Positions 1-12,660 of a stretch of DNA of 64,000 nt are shown here, piece by piece; position 1 is the first letter of the stretch, and every line of letters begins with the position of its first letter. Where the stretch lies: assembly GCA_017607445.1 (NCBI GenBank), contig JAEVHH010000006.1, forward strand, positions 1,302,001 to 1,366,000, given 5' to 3'. Under the pieces are notes generated by a model. The model made no database searches. It worked only from the letters and a program-made list of their open reading frames with translations, and had not been told where the DNA came from. Position numbers and translations under genes: made by a program. Origin of the DNA: Histoplasma ohiense. Lineage: Eukaryota > Ascomycota > Eurotiomycetes > Onygenales > Ajellomycetaceae.

Positions 1-1230
1 AGTGTACAACAGATATCATCTTTCTCTATGAAATTGAATTCTAAGTATAGTTCAGAAGAGGATATCTCTTCTGAAGATCTCAGTGCAATTGAGATCAAGA
101 AAATAGCTGTGATCAGAAGAATCAAAAAATTACAGACTGAAAAAGAATTATGAGAACTTCAACAGCAGTGCAACACTTTACTACAAGAATTGAATAAAAT
201 AATTTCAGTCATCTGAAATACACTAGACACACATCTGAACCACAGTAGAGATGCAACTAGTGTGAATGATAATTGTGATAACATCACAAGTATTCTCAGA
301 TCATTGAAAACCACACTACAAGCATTCAACATCTTAGTGAAAAGCACTGTAACTACTGTCAGTGGGAGACATAGTTGGATACCACTTTGACAATTAGAAC
401 TTCAAGATCTCAGCATGAGTGATCATTCTTCTCAGAGAAATGTGGAAAAGTTCTGAGATTAAAATATGAAAGAATTTGAAAACTTTGTTACAGCTGCTAT
501 TGCTTTTCATGTCAGTGATCTTGATTACTACAATGAACACAATCATCAAAAGATCATCGAAGCTGTTACTCATTTCAATGTTGAGATGCAACAACATTGG
601 TATCAACATACACATGATATGCAGACTTTGCCACCATGGGAAGAATTTGTTAGTTGAATGCAATGTCAAATCATCAATTCAGATAGAAATTTCTGAGATG
701 CTGATAGACAGTACTGAAAAACAGAGCAATAAAAAGATCAGACAGTTCAACAATTTGCTTCACATTTATAATCAATTGAAGAGTATCTGCAGCATTCTTA
801 TAGCAAATACCATTGAAAATCACATCTCTATATGAAAGTTCTACCTTTCATTTGCTGAGAATTCAACAAATATGCAACCAAATTGGAAGAGTTAAGCTAT
901 GATGCCACTCTATATAAACTTGCAATGACAGAATCGAATCTGTCAGAGAGACAGAAGAAGCTTAAAGAGAAGTCAAATTTCAAAAACCCCACTCAAAGCT
1001 TTAACAACAGAAATAATGCTGATAATAGATTATAAAACAAATGCAGATGGAATGACACTACAAAGTTCAATGACTTCATTCAATCAAAATATTGCTGTTA
1101 TTACAAGTGACCAGAACATACCATCAATTCATGTTTCAAACAACTCAAAGACAAATCCAAAAACATCAAGTCTGACTCAAAACTCAATACAAAAGACACA
1201 AAGAACTCAAAGGACTCAAAAAATACTTAA
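1..1230 (+). pseudogene. A1 gag remnant
   Basis: Decayed gag, matching 46507-47734 throughout. The clearest stretch is 466-657, with FENFVTAAIAFHVSDLDYY. It lies upstream of the basic, Asn/Ser/Lys-rich tail before the zinc knuckle near 1100. Many Trp and Arg codons have become TGA. The gag stop TAA is at 1228-1230, just after a run of six A and a T (1218-1224) in frameshift phase. In an intact element gag would form the virus-like particle. No enzymatic domain is present. Confidence 0.85.
1218..1224 (+). promoter_or_regulatory. -1 ribosomal frameshift heptamer, A1
   Basis: A AAA AAT in the zero phase of gag, one codon (ACT) before the gag TAA stop at 1228-1230. Pol continues in the -1 frame. 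The C of the A AAA AAC form seen in the copies at 47722 and 54395 has changed to T here. Confidence 0.65.
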
Positions 1231-1250
1231 GACACATCATTCAGCTCACA

Positions 1251-4200
1251 ATAGCAGTCATAAATATAGAAAGTTGATGCAAAAACATCTTAAGCTTCAC
1301 TATCACAGTGAAACTTGCTACATCTAAGAGTCTGCAAAAAGTGCTTATGCTAGTAGACTCTGAGTCAGAAGTGAACTGTGTTGATGAATTTTGAGCAAAG
1401 AATCACAATCTAGAAGCTGCTCACTGCAAAATCAAAATAGTCAAGTCAATTGATGAATGCATAATATATTTCTTTGAAGAGTATAACATTGCAACTACTG
1501 TCACTGATCACAAGGGTAATGCACAGCAGACATCTTATTTCTTTCATGTGATGAAGATGGAGAACTACAGTCTTGTATTAGAATTTTCTTGATTAAGACA
1601 AATAAATCCTCTTATAGATTGATCAGATGAACAATTCTTCTTTAGAAGCTCTGAAGATGAATAACAGCCTTAAATTATTTCTGAACAAAATGTCTTAGCT
1701 GAAGTTCTCACAGAAGCTAGAGTAGAAATGCTTGTAGTATTATCTACAGAACATTCAAAAGACTCAAAGCATACTTCATACATATTCTCAGCTGTGTATT
1801 CAGACTTGCCAATCAGTCTACTCAATTATATCATGTCATACACACATATCTTCTCAGAAGAAGCTGCTATAAGCACAAAAAGATCAGAAAAGATGGAACA
1901 CTGTATAGATCTCAAGTCTGATACACAATCTTTATTTATACTGATATACAATCTCTCTGAAACTGAGTTAGTCATTCTAAGAGAATATTTAAAAAATGCA
2001 TTAGATAAAGGATGGATACAATCATTCAGTAGCTCAGCTGATGCACTGATTCTCTTTGTCCTCAAAAAAGATGATGAACTTCATCTTTGTGTAGACTATT
2101 AAGAATTAAATCAAATCATCATCAAGAACTGATACCCTCTATCTCTAATAAGTGAATTACTTGATAGGCTTTCAAAAGCCAAGATATTCACTAAGCTGGA
2201 TCTTTGAGATGCCTATCACCACATACTTATAGTGACAAAAGATCATTGGAAGACAGTCTTTAGAATGAGATATGAATATTTTGAATATGTAGTTATGTCA
2301 TTTGAACTAGTTAATGCTTCAGTGACATTTCAAGCATACATTAACAATGCCTTGTCTGATTTGTTGGATATATGTTGCATTGTCTATTTGGACGACATTC
2401 TCATATTCTCCAATTCAAAGCAGAAACATAAAGTGCATGTTACTAAGATGCTAGAACATCTCAAGCATGCAAATCTATTTACAAAACTCTCTAAATATGA
2501 ATTTGAAGTGGATAAGATCTTGTTTCTGAGGTTTGTTATAGATACAAATGATGTTGAGATGAAGTCAGACAGAGTCTTCACTATTGTGAAATGATCTACA
2601 TTTAAATCAATTAAAGAGATTCAATTCTTTTTGAGCTTTGCTAATTTCTATCAGCAATTTATTAAGTCTTTCTCCTCTATTGCAGCCCCATTATTTGAAC
2701 TTACAAAAGAGAGCAAGAAGAGGTAAAGAAAAGCCACTTTTATATGAACAGAAAATGCTCAAAGTGCTTTCAATGAGCTCAAATCACACTTTATGCATGC
2801 TCCTCTATTAGCTCATTTTGACTCAGCTCAGCATATTCAGATCAAATCTGATGCATCCACTTTTGCAGTCACTGATATTCTGTCACAGTTGCAGAATGAT
2901 GAGCACTGGCATTCAGTTGCCTTCTGATCAAGAAAGTTGATTGATGTGGAAATATGTTATAATACTCATGATAAAGAACTTTTGACTATTGTAGCAGTAT
3001 TTAAGAATTGAAAACACTATCTGAAGAGAAATCAGTATTCAATTCAAGTCTGATCTGATCATGCCAATCTGCAGTACTTTATGACAACTAAGAAACTGAA
3101 TAGATGTCAGATCAGATGGACAGAAGCTTTATCTGCTTATAATTTTGTATTACTGCATCACTCTGAATCAAAGAATTCAGCTGATGAGCTCAGTCATTGT
3201 GCAGACTACAGTGAGATCTATAATGATCAAACTATATTATCTACTCTGCAACAGAAACTGAAACATGGAGTTAGACTAGACTGAGAAGCTGATACTTCTT
3301 TTCAAAATGATATTTCTTCTGATGTAGTCTGTGCACAGATCTCTAATGAGCAAAATGCTTCTTTTAATAAGTGAAAAACACTTCATATATCAATGTCTTC
3401 TACCTCTTGTGTAAACTCTTCTCCTCTGTTGTATGTTGAGCAATATATGCCCTGAATTGCAGTCAACAAGGCTATTCTTGGGGACTCAGCATATACAGAA
3501 ATGCTCAAATCCTTCATCTCATTTCTGAGTAAAGCACAGAAGATTGATTCTTTTGCTGCTGAGCAAAGAAAAAAGATAAAAAAGAAGAATATGACTGTTG
3601 CTGAAAATATACTATAAACAATTTCTGAGGATGATATATTGTGTGCTGATGATTGTGCATATGTCCCTCAACAAAAGACACTCATTGATGAAATTATCAG
3701 TGCAAACCATAATGATCCACAGAGGAGTCACTTTGGTATAAAAAAGTTCATAGATAGCATTCAGAACAAATACTATTGACATGAGCTAGTCAGAAATATC
3801 AAAGATTATATATCCACTTATGATACTTGTCAAAGAGTAAAGCCAAAACAGCACAGACAATATGAAGAATTGAATACAATTCTCTTATCATCAAATTCTT
3901 TTGAGTCTATTACTATGGATTTTATTACAAACTTACCAGCCTCTACATTCCTTCATCAAATCTACAATGTAATTTTAGTGATTGTGAATATATATATCAA
4001 GTTTATGATCTATATTCCTTGCATTAAAAACATTACAGCTGATGAACTAGCAGAAATTGTTTATACCAAGTTCTATACAATTTACAGAGTATTCAAAAAT
4101 CATATATTCAATCAAGATTTGCTGTTTACAAGCCATTATTGGTCCACCTTTTGTTATATGCTAGATGCATGCTGGAAACTTTCAACAGTCTTTCACCCTC

Positions 4201-5100
4201 AAACAGATGATCAAACAGAACAACAAAATCAAACCTTGGAATATTATCTCTGATACTTTATCAACTATCATCAAGATGACTGAGTATGCTGGCTACTGCT
4301 GATGCAGTTTGTTTACAATATCTCTCAATATGTCTCTACTGAAATGGCATTCACAGAAGCCTTAATGGGATATCAATCTGATTTAAAAATTAATATCAGC
4401 AAATCATCACAACTGGTCACCATACATGCTGCTAGCTGTGTGAAACATATCAAGGAAACACATCATAAGCTCATTGAGAATCTACAAAAGACACAACAAG
4501 CACAGAAAATCTATTATAATACAAAACATAAGCTTCAACAATTTAAAATAGATGACTATATCATACTCAATGCAAAAAATCTCTGATTGCTGTGCCTGAT
4601 TCACAAACTCAATCATAAATATGTTGGATCCTTCAAGATTCTGAATATCATTGAAAAACAAGTGTACAAACTAGAACTGTCATCTTCATATAGAAGCATT
4701 CATTCTGTATTTCATGTATCTTTACTGAAGTTATACAACCACAGAAATGGAGCTCTATCAGAACCAGGACTGAAACTTGTCAACAGTGAAGAAGAATATC
4801 AAGTTGAAGAAATTCTTGAAAAACAACAATGAAAAAACAAACCTCTGAAATATCTTGTGAGATGAACAGGTTGGGGTTCTAGTGGTGATACATGGAAACT
4901 GAAAGAAAACATATTGAACACTCAGGCATTCAAAATCTTCCTTGAACAAGAAAATGAACAACAAATACAAAAACAACATATCCTCAAACATCAAAAGCAC
5001 AAACATCAAATTGAAAGACATCAGAAGTGCAAATCTTAAATCAAAAAACATTAGAAGTGCAAATTTCACTCAAACTTCAATCAAATGCATTTTTTTTTTA
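1251..5100 (+). pseudogene. A1 pol remnant (protease, RT, RNase H, integrase, chromodomain)
   Basis: One frame, -1 relative to gag, can be followed the whole way; damage is mostly stops rather than indels. The start codon equivalent is ATA at 1251. Protease DSE (from DSG) is near 1358. RT runs about 1950-2600 with an intact YLDD at 2385-2396. RNase H is about 2840-3080. The integrase HHCC zinc finger is about 3690-3850. The integrase core is about 3910-4250, with MDF and the second Asp changed to Asn (FNQD). The chromodomain is about 4790-4950 (YQVEEILEKQ ... RWTGWG with Trp to stop). In a live element this polyprotein would make and integrate cDNA and could direct it to methylated-histone chromatin. 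Confidence 0.88.
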
Positions 5101-6786
5101 AGGATTTTATCAGAGAAAAGGGGAAAAGAAAAAAATTCAATTTGAGTATAATAAATACAAAAAATAAAATATACAAGCAAGGAAAAAAAACAAAGAAAAC
5201 AGGTTCTAAGAAAAGTCTAAAGACTCTCAGTTCACTCATTCTCATCTCACTTCTCATCTCTCACTTTCTCTTCTCTCTTTCATCATCTTTCTCATTCTCT
5301 CTCTCTATCACTCTCACTCAATACTTCTTCTGATACTTGTATATTATCAGCATTCATTTTGAGTGCAGAGATATAGATAAATATCTATTCCACAAGATAT
5401 TTGTCTTCTCATATCTTCTCTCCTCCATCAATCTATTCATTCTTCAGTATATTCAATGAAGAAAGACATTTCCCTCCATCTTCTTCTCTCACTTCTCCAC
5501 TGTTCAGAGCACCCTCTCCCTCTGCTCCACAGACATCAGTAGCAAATTGACAAAGAAAGTAGACATTATAAACACTGCTGTAGTCATCAGCATCTTCACA
5601 ATCTTCTTCATTGACTCTTCAGTCAACTTCTCTCTCATCAATCTCTTCTCAGTCAACTTCTTCATCACAGAGTCTCTGAAGCTCATCACTCTCAAAACTC
5701 TCTTCTTCACATTCTTCTCTTCCTCTAACATCTCTGCTCTGAAAGAATCAGACACAATCATAGTCTTCAAAACCTGCATCTCTGCAGGCTCAGCTGCTGC
5801 TTAGCACTGAAATCACAGAGTATTTGTCTCTGCTCTGCTCTGAGCAGACAGCATCATCAGATGAGATGTGTTCAATTGTTTAACTAAACAATGAAGATGA
5901 TTTTTGTGACTGGTCATATCCTTCTCAGCTGTCACCCTCACAAAAATAAACACTCACCCACACATGATGTGTCTCAGAAGAGGTGTATCACATATCTAGC
6001 ATCATTATCAGTATATTGACATTGCTAAGAGCACTACTACCTATTCAAAAGCAAATTTGAAGAAAAAGAAAAAGAAAATAAGAATTAAAGAGAATTACTC
6101 ATGAATTTGCAGAATTTTTCTGCAGAGATACAAGCCTCACAATGCTTCTGAGCATTTGATCTCAACACACATCAAAAATCAATGTTCTCAAGTCTAGAGG
6201 CACAACCTTCACATGAAATCCAACTGTTGTGTATCACATGATTAGGGCTAAACTTAGGGCAATATAACAAGCAAACAGTGAATGGTGCTATACAGAAACA
6301 AGCTAGTGGCACACATGACCACACTAATAACACCACTGACAAGAAACATCAACAATAATACACAATAAGCATTCAAGAGACAACTTACTTAAAATCAGAA
6401 TAATCAAGAGAGCTCATTTCAATATAAAAAAAAGAGAAGAAAGAACAATGATATAAAAAAAAAAATTTAAAAAATTTTTTTATTGAAGATGAAAAATTGC
6501 AGCAGAAAGGCAAGGAGCTTTGATGATAATCAAGTTACAAGAGAAGAGAAATCTTCAAAAGAAAAGAAATTCTTTTTGCTTCTCTGCACACAACCTCTAG
6601 CAATCAAAGAATCCACCAATTCCATCTCATTAGAAAATTGATAACAATGTGTATACAAGCTATCTAGAGGACACGATCAATATACTGCTATCAACAAGTG
6701 AAACTTACAATATGGGAATGCAATTATCTACTAGCAAGCAATCTATACAATTGCTGAGAGCAGCTCTTATAAAAAAGAGGGGCAAT
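5101..6786 (+). other. A1 long 3' region between pol and 3' LTR
   Basis: About 1.7 kb downstream of pol, matching 51574-52520 and 58247-59909. It holds a stretch open on both strands (5547-5804 plus, 5504-5779 minus). A hairpin lies at 5966-5989 (10-base arms with several G-T pairs, AGAA loop). A further 700 bases carry no frame I recognise. It ends in a purine-rich polypurine tract, AAAAAAGAGGGG, at about 6773-6784, next to the LTR. Confidence 0.75.
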
Positions 6787-7056
6787 TGTAATGCACTCAC
6801 TTGTTTATTATTTCCTTATTATCTTTATTTATTCTTACCTCTTTCCATTATACTCTCGCTACTGCTATTTCTATATGTATATATATATCAATGTATGTAT
6901 TTCGCACATCTTCTTTCTCTTTCTTTTCTCTCTTAGCAATTAGCTACACTATGTTATGCTACTATACTACATTACTCTACAATATATTACTATTATCTCC
7001 GCTACACTATAAACTATCTTCTACTGTTACTCTTCACACTGTCACTACACCTCACA
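6787..7056 (+). repeat. 3' LTR of A1
   Basis: 270 bases, TGTAATGCAC ... CCTCACA, with TG/CA ends. It is the family A LTR (278 bases in the best copies), preceded by the polypurine tract and followed by family B integrase DNA. Confidence 0.92.
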
Positions 7057-7705
7057 TGCCACATGCTGAGATTGTGATTAATAGTTGAGATTTTATTACA
7101 ACAGATGTAAGCTCATTCTTTCTTCTATATAGATACAACTTAGAGATTCTGAACTTCTCTGAGACTCTCTGAGAAACCACATACAATCACAGTCTTATAC
7201 AGATGACAGAGAACATCATGAGTAAGCTGAAGAAAGTTCATAAATAAACAGAAACTTCAATGATTAATACTCAGTAAAATTACAAAAATCAAACAAACAT
7301 CAAAAGAAGTTCTGTGATCTGATATTATATAGAAAACAAAGTCTGACTGAATCTTAAGAATATAAGAACAGACTACTTCTTGTGTATATTAGATTATCAT
7401 CACATCAAGTATACAGTGAAGAAAGTGCTAGATATATATGATTATCAACTCAACATCTCATCTGATATTCACAATATCTTTCATACAAACCTGCTTCAAC
7501 CTGCAGCTGAGAATTCATTCCCCTCACAGAGAATCTTCAATTGACAGTCATCTGTCATTATAGAAGAAGACAACAAACTTGAGTGAGAAATTGAAGCAAT
7601 TCTTGACAATAGAACCAACTACCACTGCTGTGAATATCTTATCAAATGAGTAGAATATGATCATTCAATCTGAGAACTCATGTTCATTTTGAAGAACATC
7701 ACCAC
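7057..7705 (+). pseudogene. B0 integrase C-terminus and chromodomain remnant (part 1)
   Basis: Matches 27838-28480 of copy B2 almost base for base, so this is the 3' end of a family B pol: late integrase core, integrase C-terminal domain, then the start of the chromodomain (7560-7705, with the EIEAILDNR-type motif). Several TGA stops interrupt it. It is broken on the left by A1 and on the right by the hAT element. The last 8 bases (7698-7705, ATCACCAC) are the hAT target duplicate. Confidence 0.88.
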
Positions 7706-7991
7706 TAGGCTGACCGGTGGGACCATGAATTTCATGTTTGGTTTGGTTTGATTTGATCCCAGTCCATTTCTTGGTGTGATTTCCAGTGGGACCAGGATCA
7801 GAATGGGAGTGTAAAGGGACCAAAATTTTCAGAAATGGAGTGTAAAAGGATCAGATTTAGGCCTAACATGACTATTATGAAATCAACAAAATTTATTATT
7901 TCATGCAAAGTGACTGACTATGAAAAATAAGAATGTGACCTGAAACTGATCATGATTTTAGCTCAAGTTTGATCCCATTCTGATGATTATG

Positions 7992-8070
7992 TAATACATG
8001 ACAATTGGTAACAATTATTGATAACACTCACAATACATGACAATTGGTAATGATTATTGGTAACACTCAC
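7992..8070. repeat. Tandem repeat in left end of hAT
   Basis: Two adjacent copies of an approximately 42-base unit (AATACATGACAATTGGTAA followed by an ATTATTG..AACACTCAC part), between the left terminal repeat and the transposase stop. It may be a subterminal transposase-binding region. Confidence 0.6.
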
Positions 8071-8476
8071 AAGCTCATTAATACTATATACAATCACACT
8101 CAATTTTTTCCTCCACTATATCATTGAAAGAGAATTCTGTCACAATAGAATTCTTATCAATAATTTCTTTTTCTTTTCCATACTTAATCATCATCAATTT
8201 CTTTACAGTTTCTTCTTGCAATTGATCACAATGATAGTGACAAATATCTTGACTTGAGTTAAACTTTCTCTCCATATCAACTCCTGCCAATGGAATTGCC
8301 AGAATATTGTGTGTCATCATTGCCACTGTTGGGTATTGACTGCTGATCATCCTCCACAGATCTAAAATAGATTTTCCTTTGATATTAACAGAATCATCAT
8401 ATAGATAGTGGTCAAATTCAGTGTTGCAAGAATTTTGTTTGCTCAGATTTTCAGCAGCAATCAATGAGTGCAAATC

Positions 8477-8562
8477 CTTAATCAATAAATATTAGTAACA
8501 GATTAATATCAATATCTCAGTGAGTATTTTAAAAAACAAAGTTACTAATCAAAGAATCATAC
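8477..8562 (-). other. Probable intron in hAT transposase
   Basis: 86 bases, GTATGA donor, TTACTAATA branch, TTAAG acceptor, immediately upstream of the C-terminal dimerisation exon. Confidence 0.55.
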
Positions 8563-9221
8563 TCTATTGACTCTTCAACTTGTGTATTATTCTGTTCATA
8601 TTGTCAATAGTTGTTGTTGTAGTATGTCTGAGCTATATCAACATAGATTTGTCGTTCTTCCACTGTCCAATCTCTGGGAGTATATGCATTGATTCGATGA
8701 GAGGGATCAAGTACAGCAGCAACAGCATAGTAATCAGCAAATGATTGATTGATTCTCATATAATACTCTGCAAGTTTGTCTTGAGCTCTTTCAATTGCTG
8801 CAGAAATAACTCTATCTCAGAATTGCTCTTCTCATACATGAGTCATCTGAGTTTTCAAATGAGTAAATAAACTGTTGTATATCCACTAAGAAGCTTGCAT
8901 CATTGATGTTACTGTAATAGACACAGCCTTTATTGTTTTGTAAAAGATAAACAACAGTCCAACAACATATTTTAACTGTGCCCACTCTATATCAGAAAGT
9001 TTCAGAGCACAAATCTTCTCTCACTCAGAATTCTGAACTCAATGATTCACAGCATCTTTTAGTCAAAGTGCTCAAACTGCCATCTTATAGATAGAACTCC
9101 ACTGTGTTTGAACATCTTATATCATATTAAGAGGAGGAACTGAGCTGTGTGTGGCTTGAATATTGTGGAATCATTGTTGTTGTTTGGGAGAAGTACTGAT
9201 TGCATTGACAATGTGACAAAT

Positions 9222-9289
9222 CTAAAAAAGATAATGAGATAGTTAGCAAATTGATCAATTTTCACTGAAGCATTATCAAATATCATTAC
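9222..9289 (-). other. Intron in hAT transposase
   Basis: 68 bases with donor GTAATG, branch GCTAAC and acceptor TTTTTTAG. It separates the exon that ends CTTTGCAAG from the exon that begins ATTTGTCACATTG. Confidence 0.75.
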
Positions 9290-10484
9290 CTTGCAAAGGG
9301 TTGACAAGAATGTGATGTGAGTAACAATTTCAACATCATTCTCATCAAAACAACTGATCAGTTCTGTGTTTTCAGATTCAATATTCAGACCTTTAATCAA
9401 TGCTTGAACAACAAGCTGAATAACATGTGCAATACAGAGAATATATCCATGTTTATCATTTCATCTATACAATACCAGTTTTTGTTTCAGACTCTGTATC
9501 ATAATCAAGTTATTTGCTGCATTGTCTGTTGTGATTGTGAGAAGATCTGATGAAATATCTCAGTAATCATTTTTAATGATTATCATGAGAACATCAGCCA
9601 TATATTCATCTGTATGACTGCTCTTCAATTGTTCAAAGCCAATCAATTTCTCTTTATAATTCCAATCCTCATCAATAAAATAACAAACTGCACTCAAAAA
9701 GAATAGATTGTTGATGCTTGTTCATGCATCCACTGCCAGTGATATCTTCTGTTATTTCTTCAACAGAAGTCCAAGTTGTTGCATATCATTGTTGTAATGT
9801 GTATTCAGAGAAGAGCAGAGACTGAATCAATGAGGAATTTGAATATGTGAATTAAGCATTTGAAGTAAAGTTCGAAATTCTGAGTTTTTGACAGCATGCA
9901 GTGGAAGATTCAAGAATATACATAGATATAGAAGTTGTTCTTGAAAGTTGTCTGATGAAAGAGTTGGAATTGAAAGATTGACATCAGTTCATTGTTGTTT
10001 TTGCATGTTTTCCTGCAAAATAGTACATAAGTGTTACCAAATATTGTTATCATTAATGAGAGTAGATGATATAAGTATCAGTCCATGAAGAATATTCTGA
10101 TGTTTTTCTCTAAGCTGTAGACAATCAGCAGATTTCAAATGTTGTGTGATTCCTTCTGATCCATGTCCACTTCAGAATGGATGTTTTTGTATGGAGTTGC
10201 AATGATTACAGCAGAGAAATGACTCTTCAGTGATCTTCACAGCAACTTGTTGAAAGTTTTTTCATAGATCTTCTTGTTGTCTATACTGGCTTTTTCATAG
10301 ATTGCATTGTTTTTCATCACCAAGAAAAAAGAAAGTGTGCATCCATCAGGCTTGAAAGAGCTCATCTTGTGAGGACTTGTAAACAACATAAATTGTTTGA
10401 TTCACTCTTATTTCTATAAGATCTTGAACCTCCATTAAAGAAGGTGATGAATTCCCTGATTCAGCAATTACTGAAGTTGCCATG

Positions 10485-10999
10485 ATGAATATAAATGATG
10501 AGAAATTATGTGTGGAATGAATTCTGAGGATAATAAAGTTAAGAAATTTGTTGAGTTTTTTTTTACTCCCTTTTCATTAACCCACTCTAATTGGTTAGAA
10601 CACTAGTAGAATATATTTATAAACAACAACAAAATTATGATAAAATAGAAAAAAATGATAATTAAAATATTAAAAATATTATTAAGGTTTATAAGTATCA
10701 AAAAGTTGATTCATTAGATATATTATCTATCTCTAATATATCACAATTCCACAGTATGAATTTATCACCTTTCATTGTTTACTGATACTATATGTAAAGT
10801 CACACACACCTTACAGTATACATACACATATATATATATATATATATCATGAGCATAATATCACTATGATAATATATTCTCACAACAAAGAATTGCATAA
10901 TGTAAAATATCAAATAAAAAATTTGTAATCTCTGACAGATAATAATACAATTAATTTAACAAAAATATTAAAAAACAAATATGTAAAAAAAAAAATTTT
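10485..10999. other. AT-rich spacer in hAT
   Basis: Upstream of the transposase start. It includes a (TA)n run at about 10830-10848 and several A/T homopolymers. No frame or RNA gene is visible. It is the likely location of the transposase promoter. Confidence 0.5.
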
Positions 11000-11960
11000 T
11001 CTTAGATCATTTCCTCTTCTTCTTTGACTTTCTTCTTCTTCTTCTTCTTCTTCTCTTTCTCTTTCTCTTCATTCTTTACAATTCAATTCTTCTCTTTCTC
11101 CTCCTTTCTCTTCTTCTTCTCCTCATTCAAGGAAACAATCACCTCAAAACCCTTCTCAGCTATCTTCTCAGATGAGAGAGAATTCTTCTCTCTTTCTATC
11201 AGATTCATTTGAGCTTCAAAGTTCTGTATCTTCTGATCTGCTGTCTCAGATTCTACCTCTGCAGTAAGCAAATTAGCATACTCAGAAAGCAATACTATCT
11301 TCTCAATGTTCTGAATCATTGAGTGCATACAAGATCTAAACAAAGTCTCAATGCTCTGATTCTCTTCAGAAGCCTGCTAATCAATTAGACAACAGAATCA
11401 TTATCAAAAAGCATTATCAATGAATATATTCAAAATACAATCTATCAGCTTGAGCTTCTTTGTCTTGCAGACAAACACATTTTCAATCTTCTTCTGACAG
11501 CACTTTTTCACAGTCATTATCTTCTCAGCTCTCTCTCTTTTCATCTTGATCTCAAATCATTTTCATGAGCACTTCTGATTTCAGTGCTGCTGCATGAGCA
11601 ACTCCACTGCTTCCTTCTCCAACTTCTCATACATTGAGCCATCAGCATCATTCCTTTCATAATATTAGTCAAATTTCAGCAGAAACATTACCCAAAATTG
11701 TTATCAATCTACTTCATTACAGAGTTTTTTCAAGACAATATAATGTGTCTTGTGATCAGCCTCTCCATGCTTGAAGGATTCTTTCTCTTCCCTCTCAAGG
11801 TGATGGTGGTGCTTGTGTGTCTTGATGATACACAGAGCCATCAAATGTTTCTTGAAGAGAGAGACAGATATGTTTTCAGCAGAAGAGAGGAAGAGAAACA
11901 TGTTCTAATTGTGATAATGAAGATTTCTAGAGAAAATAATATATTCTTTTTATAAGTTAC
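11000..11960 (-). pseudogene. Coiled-coil cargo gene of unknown function in hAT
   Basis: I do not recognise the family. On the minus strand a Lys/Glu-rich, probably coiled-coil product can be followed. It starts near 11901 (KKHLMALCIIKTHKHHHH), runs through an Arg/Lys-rich middle (EKLEKEAVELLMQQH, KMKRERAEKIM) and ends in a helical segment at 11083-11343 (SEYANLLTAEVESETADQK). The tail is nearly pure Lys and Glu (11000-11080). A 38-base intron (11654-11691, GTAATG ... CTAAT ... AAAG) joins the first two parts in frame. A second intron around 11370-11435 has a good CTAATTGATTAGCAG acceptor, but I could not make its donor phase fit. Few stops occur for a 900-base stretch in this window. Confidence 0.45.
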
Positions 11961-12660
11961 TATCCATGCAGAAATGTGATGAGAAGAACAGAGATATATC
12001 AAAGAATTCAAGAAGAAAGAAAATCTACTTCTATATATTATAGAAAATTACATGTCTCATAGCAACACTGTTTGCATTTTTATGCTACTTGTTGATATCA
12101 CATGCTGCATGCACTCTGCAAGTTATATTATGGCTGAATGCAGATGAGATGTTTCTTTGTTGCTATAGAGATTATTTGTATATACAATCTCTCAGTTTAA
12201 CATTCACACATGTTTTTCTTTTTCTTTGTTCTTTCTCTCTTCTCTCTCTAACCCATCATAATTCTGCAGCAGTATGTTAACTATTAAAAGCAATATGAAT
12301 ATCTCAATGTTTTCTGTGAATGAATACTGATTGATTAATTGATTCTATCTAGCAAATTCATTGCCACAAGTCTCTGTTCTTTTTTCTCTGAAATCTATGC
12401 ATCTATTCCCTGCACTCATCTTCTCTTACTCTTCAATTCCTTCCCCCTTGCTTTCTGATTCCTTTCCCCCCCCTCCAATGAAAAAAATGACCTGTGATAA
12501 GAGTATTTCTTGTCAGAGAGCAATGCCAACAACTGCTGCTTTCTGCAAGGCAGTATATAAGCAGTGAGTGGTGAAGTGGGAAGTGGTCTGAGCTCATCAT
12601 CACAAGCAGCATCTCAATGCTCGCTGTGCTGTGTGGGAGATGTGCAACCCCCGCCCTCAT
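11961..12660. other. hAT interior without a recognised gene
   Basis: Between the two cargo genes. It has a CT-rich stretch near 12220-12260 and a C-run near 12470 (CCCCCCCCTCC). A patch near 12620-12655 keeps a few CpG. Short open frames exist, but none looks like a protein. It could hold the divergent promoters of the two flanking genes. Confidence 0.4.

Larger units (their letters stand above)
1..7056 (+). mobile_element. Family A Ty3/gypsy chromovirus, copy A1 (5' end outside window)
   Basis: LTR retrotransposon in the order gag, protease, RT, RNase H, integrase, chromodomain, long 3' region, 3' LTR. By comparison with the copy whose gag starts at 46403, the window opens about 430 bases into the element, so its 5' LTR and gag start are missing. 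The 3' LTR ends at 7056 and is followed directly by family B integrase sequence (the match to 27838 onward begins near 7061), so A1 sits inside the family B copy called B0. The right-hand target duplicate should be TGCCA; its partner lies left of the window. Coding parts are full of TGA codons and the copy is dead. CpG is nearly absent. Confidence 0.92.
8084..10484 (-). pseudogene. hAT transposase, intron-containing, decayed
   Basis: DDE transposase of the hAT superfamily. The start chosen is the ATG at 10482-10484, giving MATSVIAESGNSSPS. A BED-like zinc finger region (CCNHCNS ... H) is near 10130-10230. The first catalytic Asp sits in AVDA-stop-TS (from DAWTS) near 9739. TTDNAANN, the second Asp, is at about 9512-9535, and the CIAHVIQL motif is near 9415-9440. 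The C-terminal dimerisation domain is at 8100-8450 (SQYPTVAMMTHNILAIP, VDMERKFN, ICHY). Two introns are convincing: 9222-9289 (GTAATG, GCTAAC, TTTTTTAG) and 8477-8562 (GTATGA, CTAAT). A third 3' splice site is possible at 10013. At least four TGA/TAG stops make it non-functional as read. Confidence 0.9.

Noticed and set aside
11024..11212. Phe/Ser-rich plus-strand frame
   Set aside because: Antisense of the Lys/Glu-rich coiled-coil frame on the minus strand.
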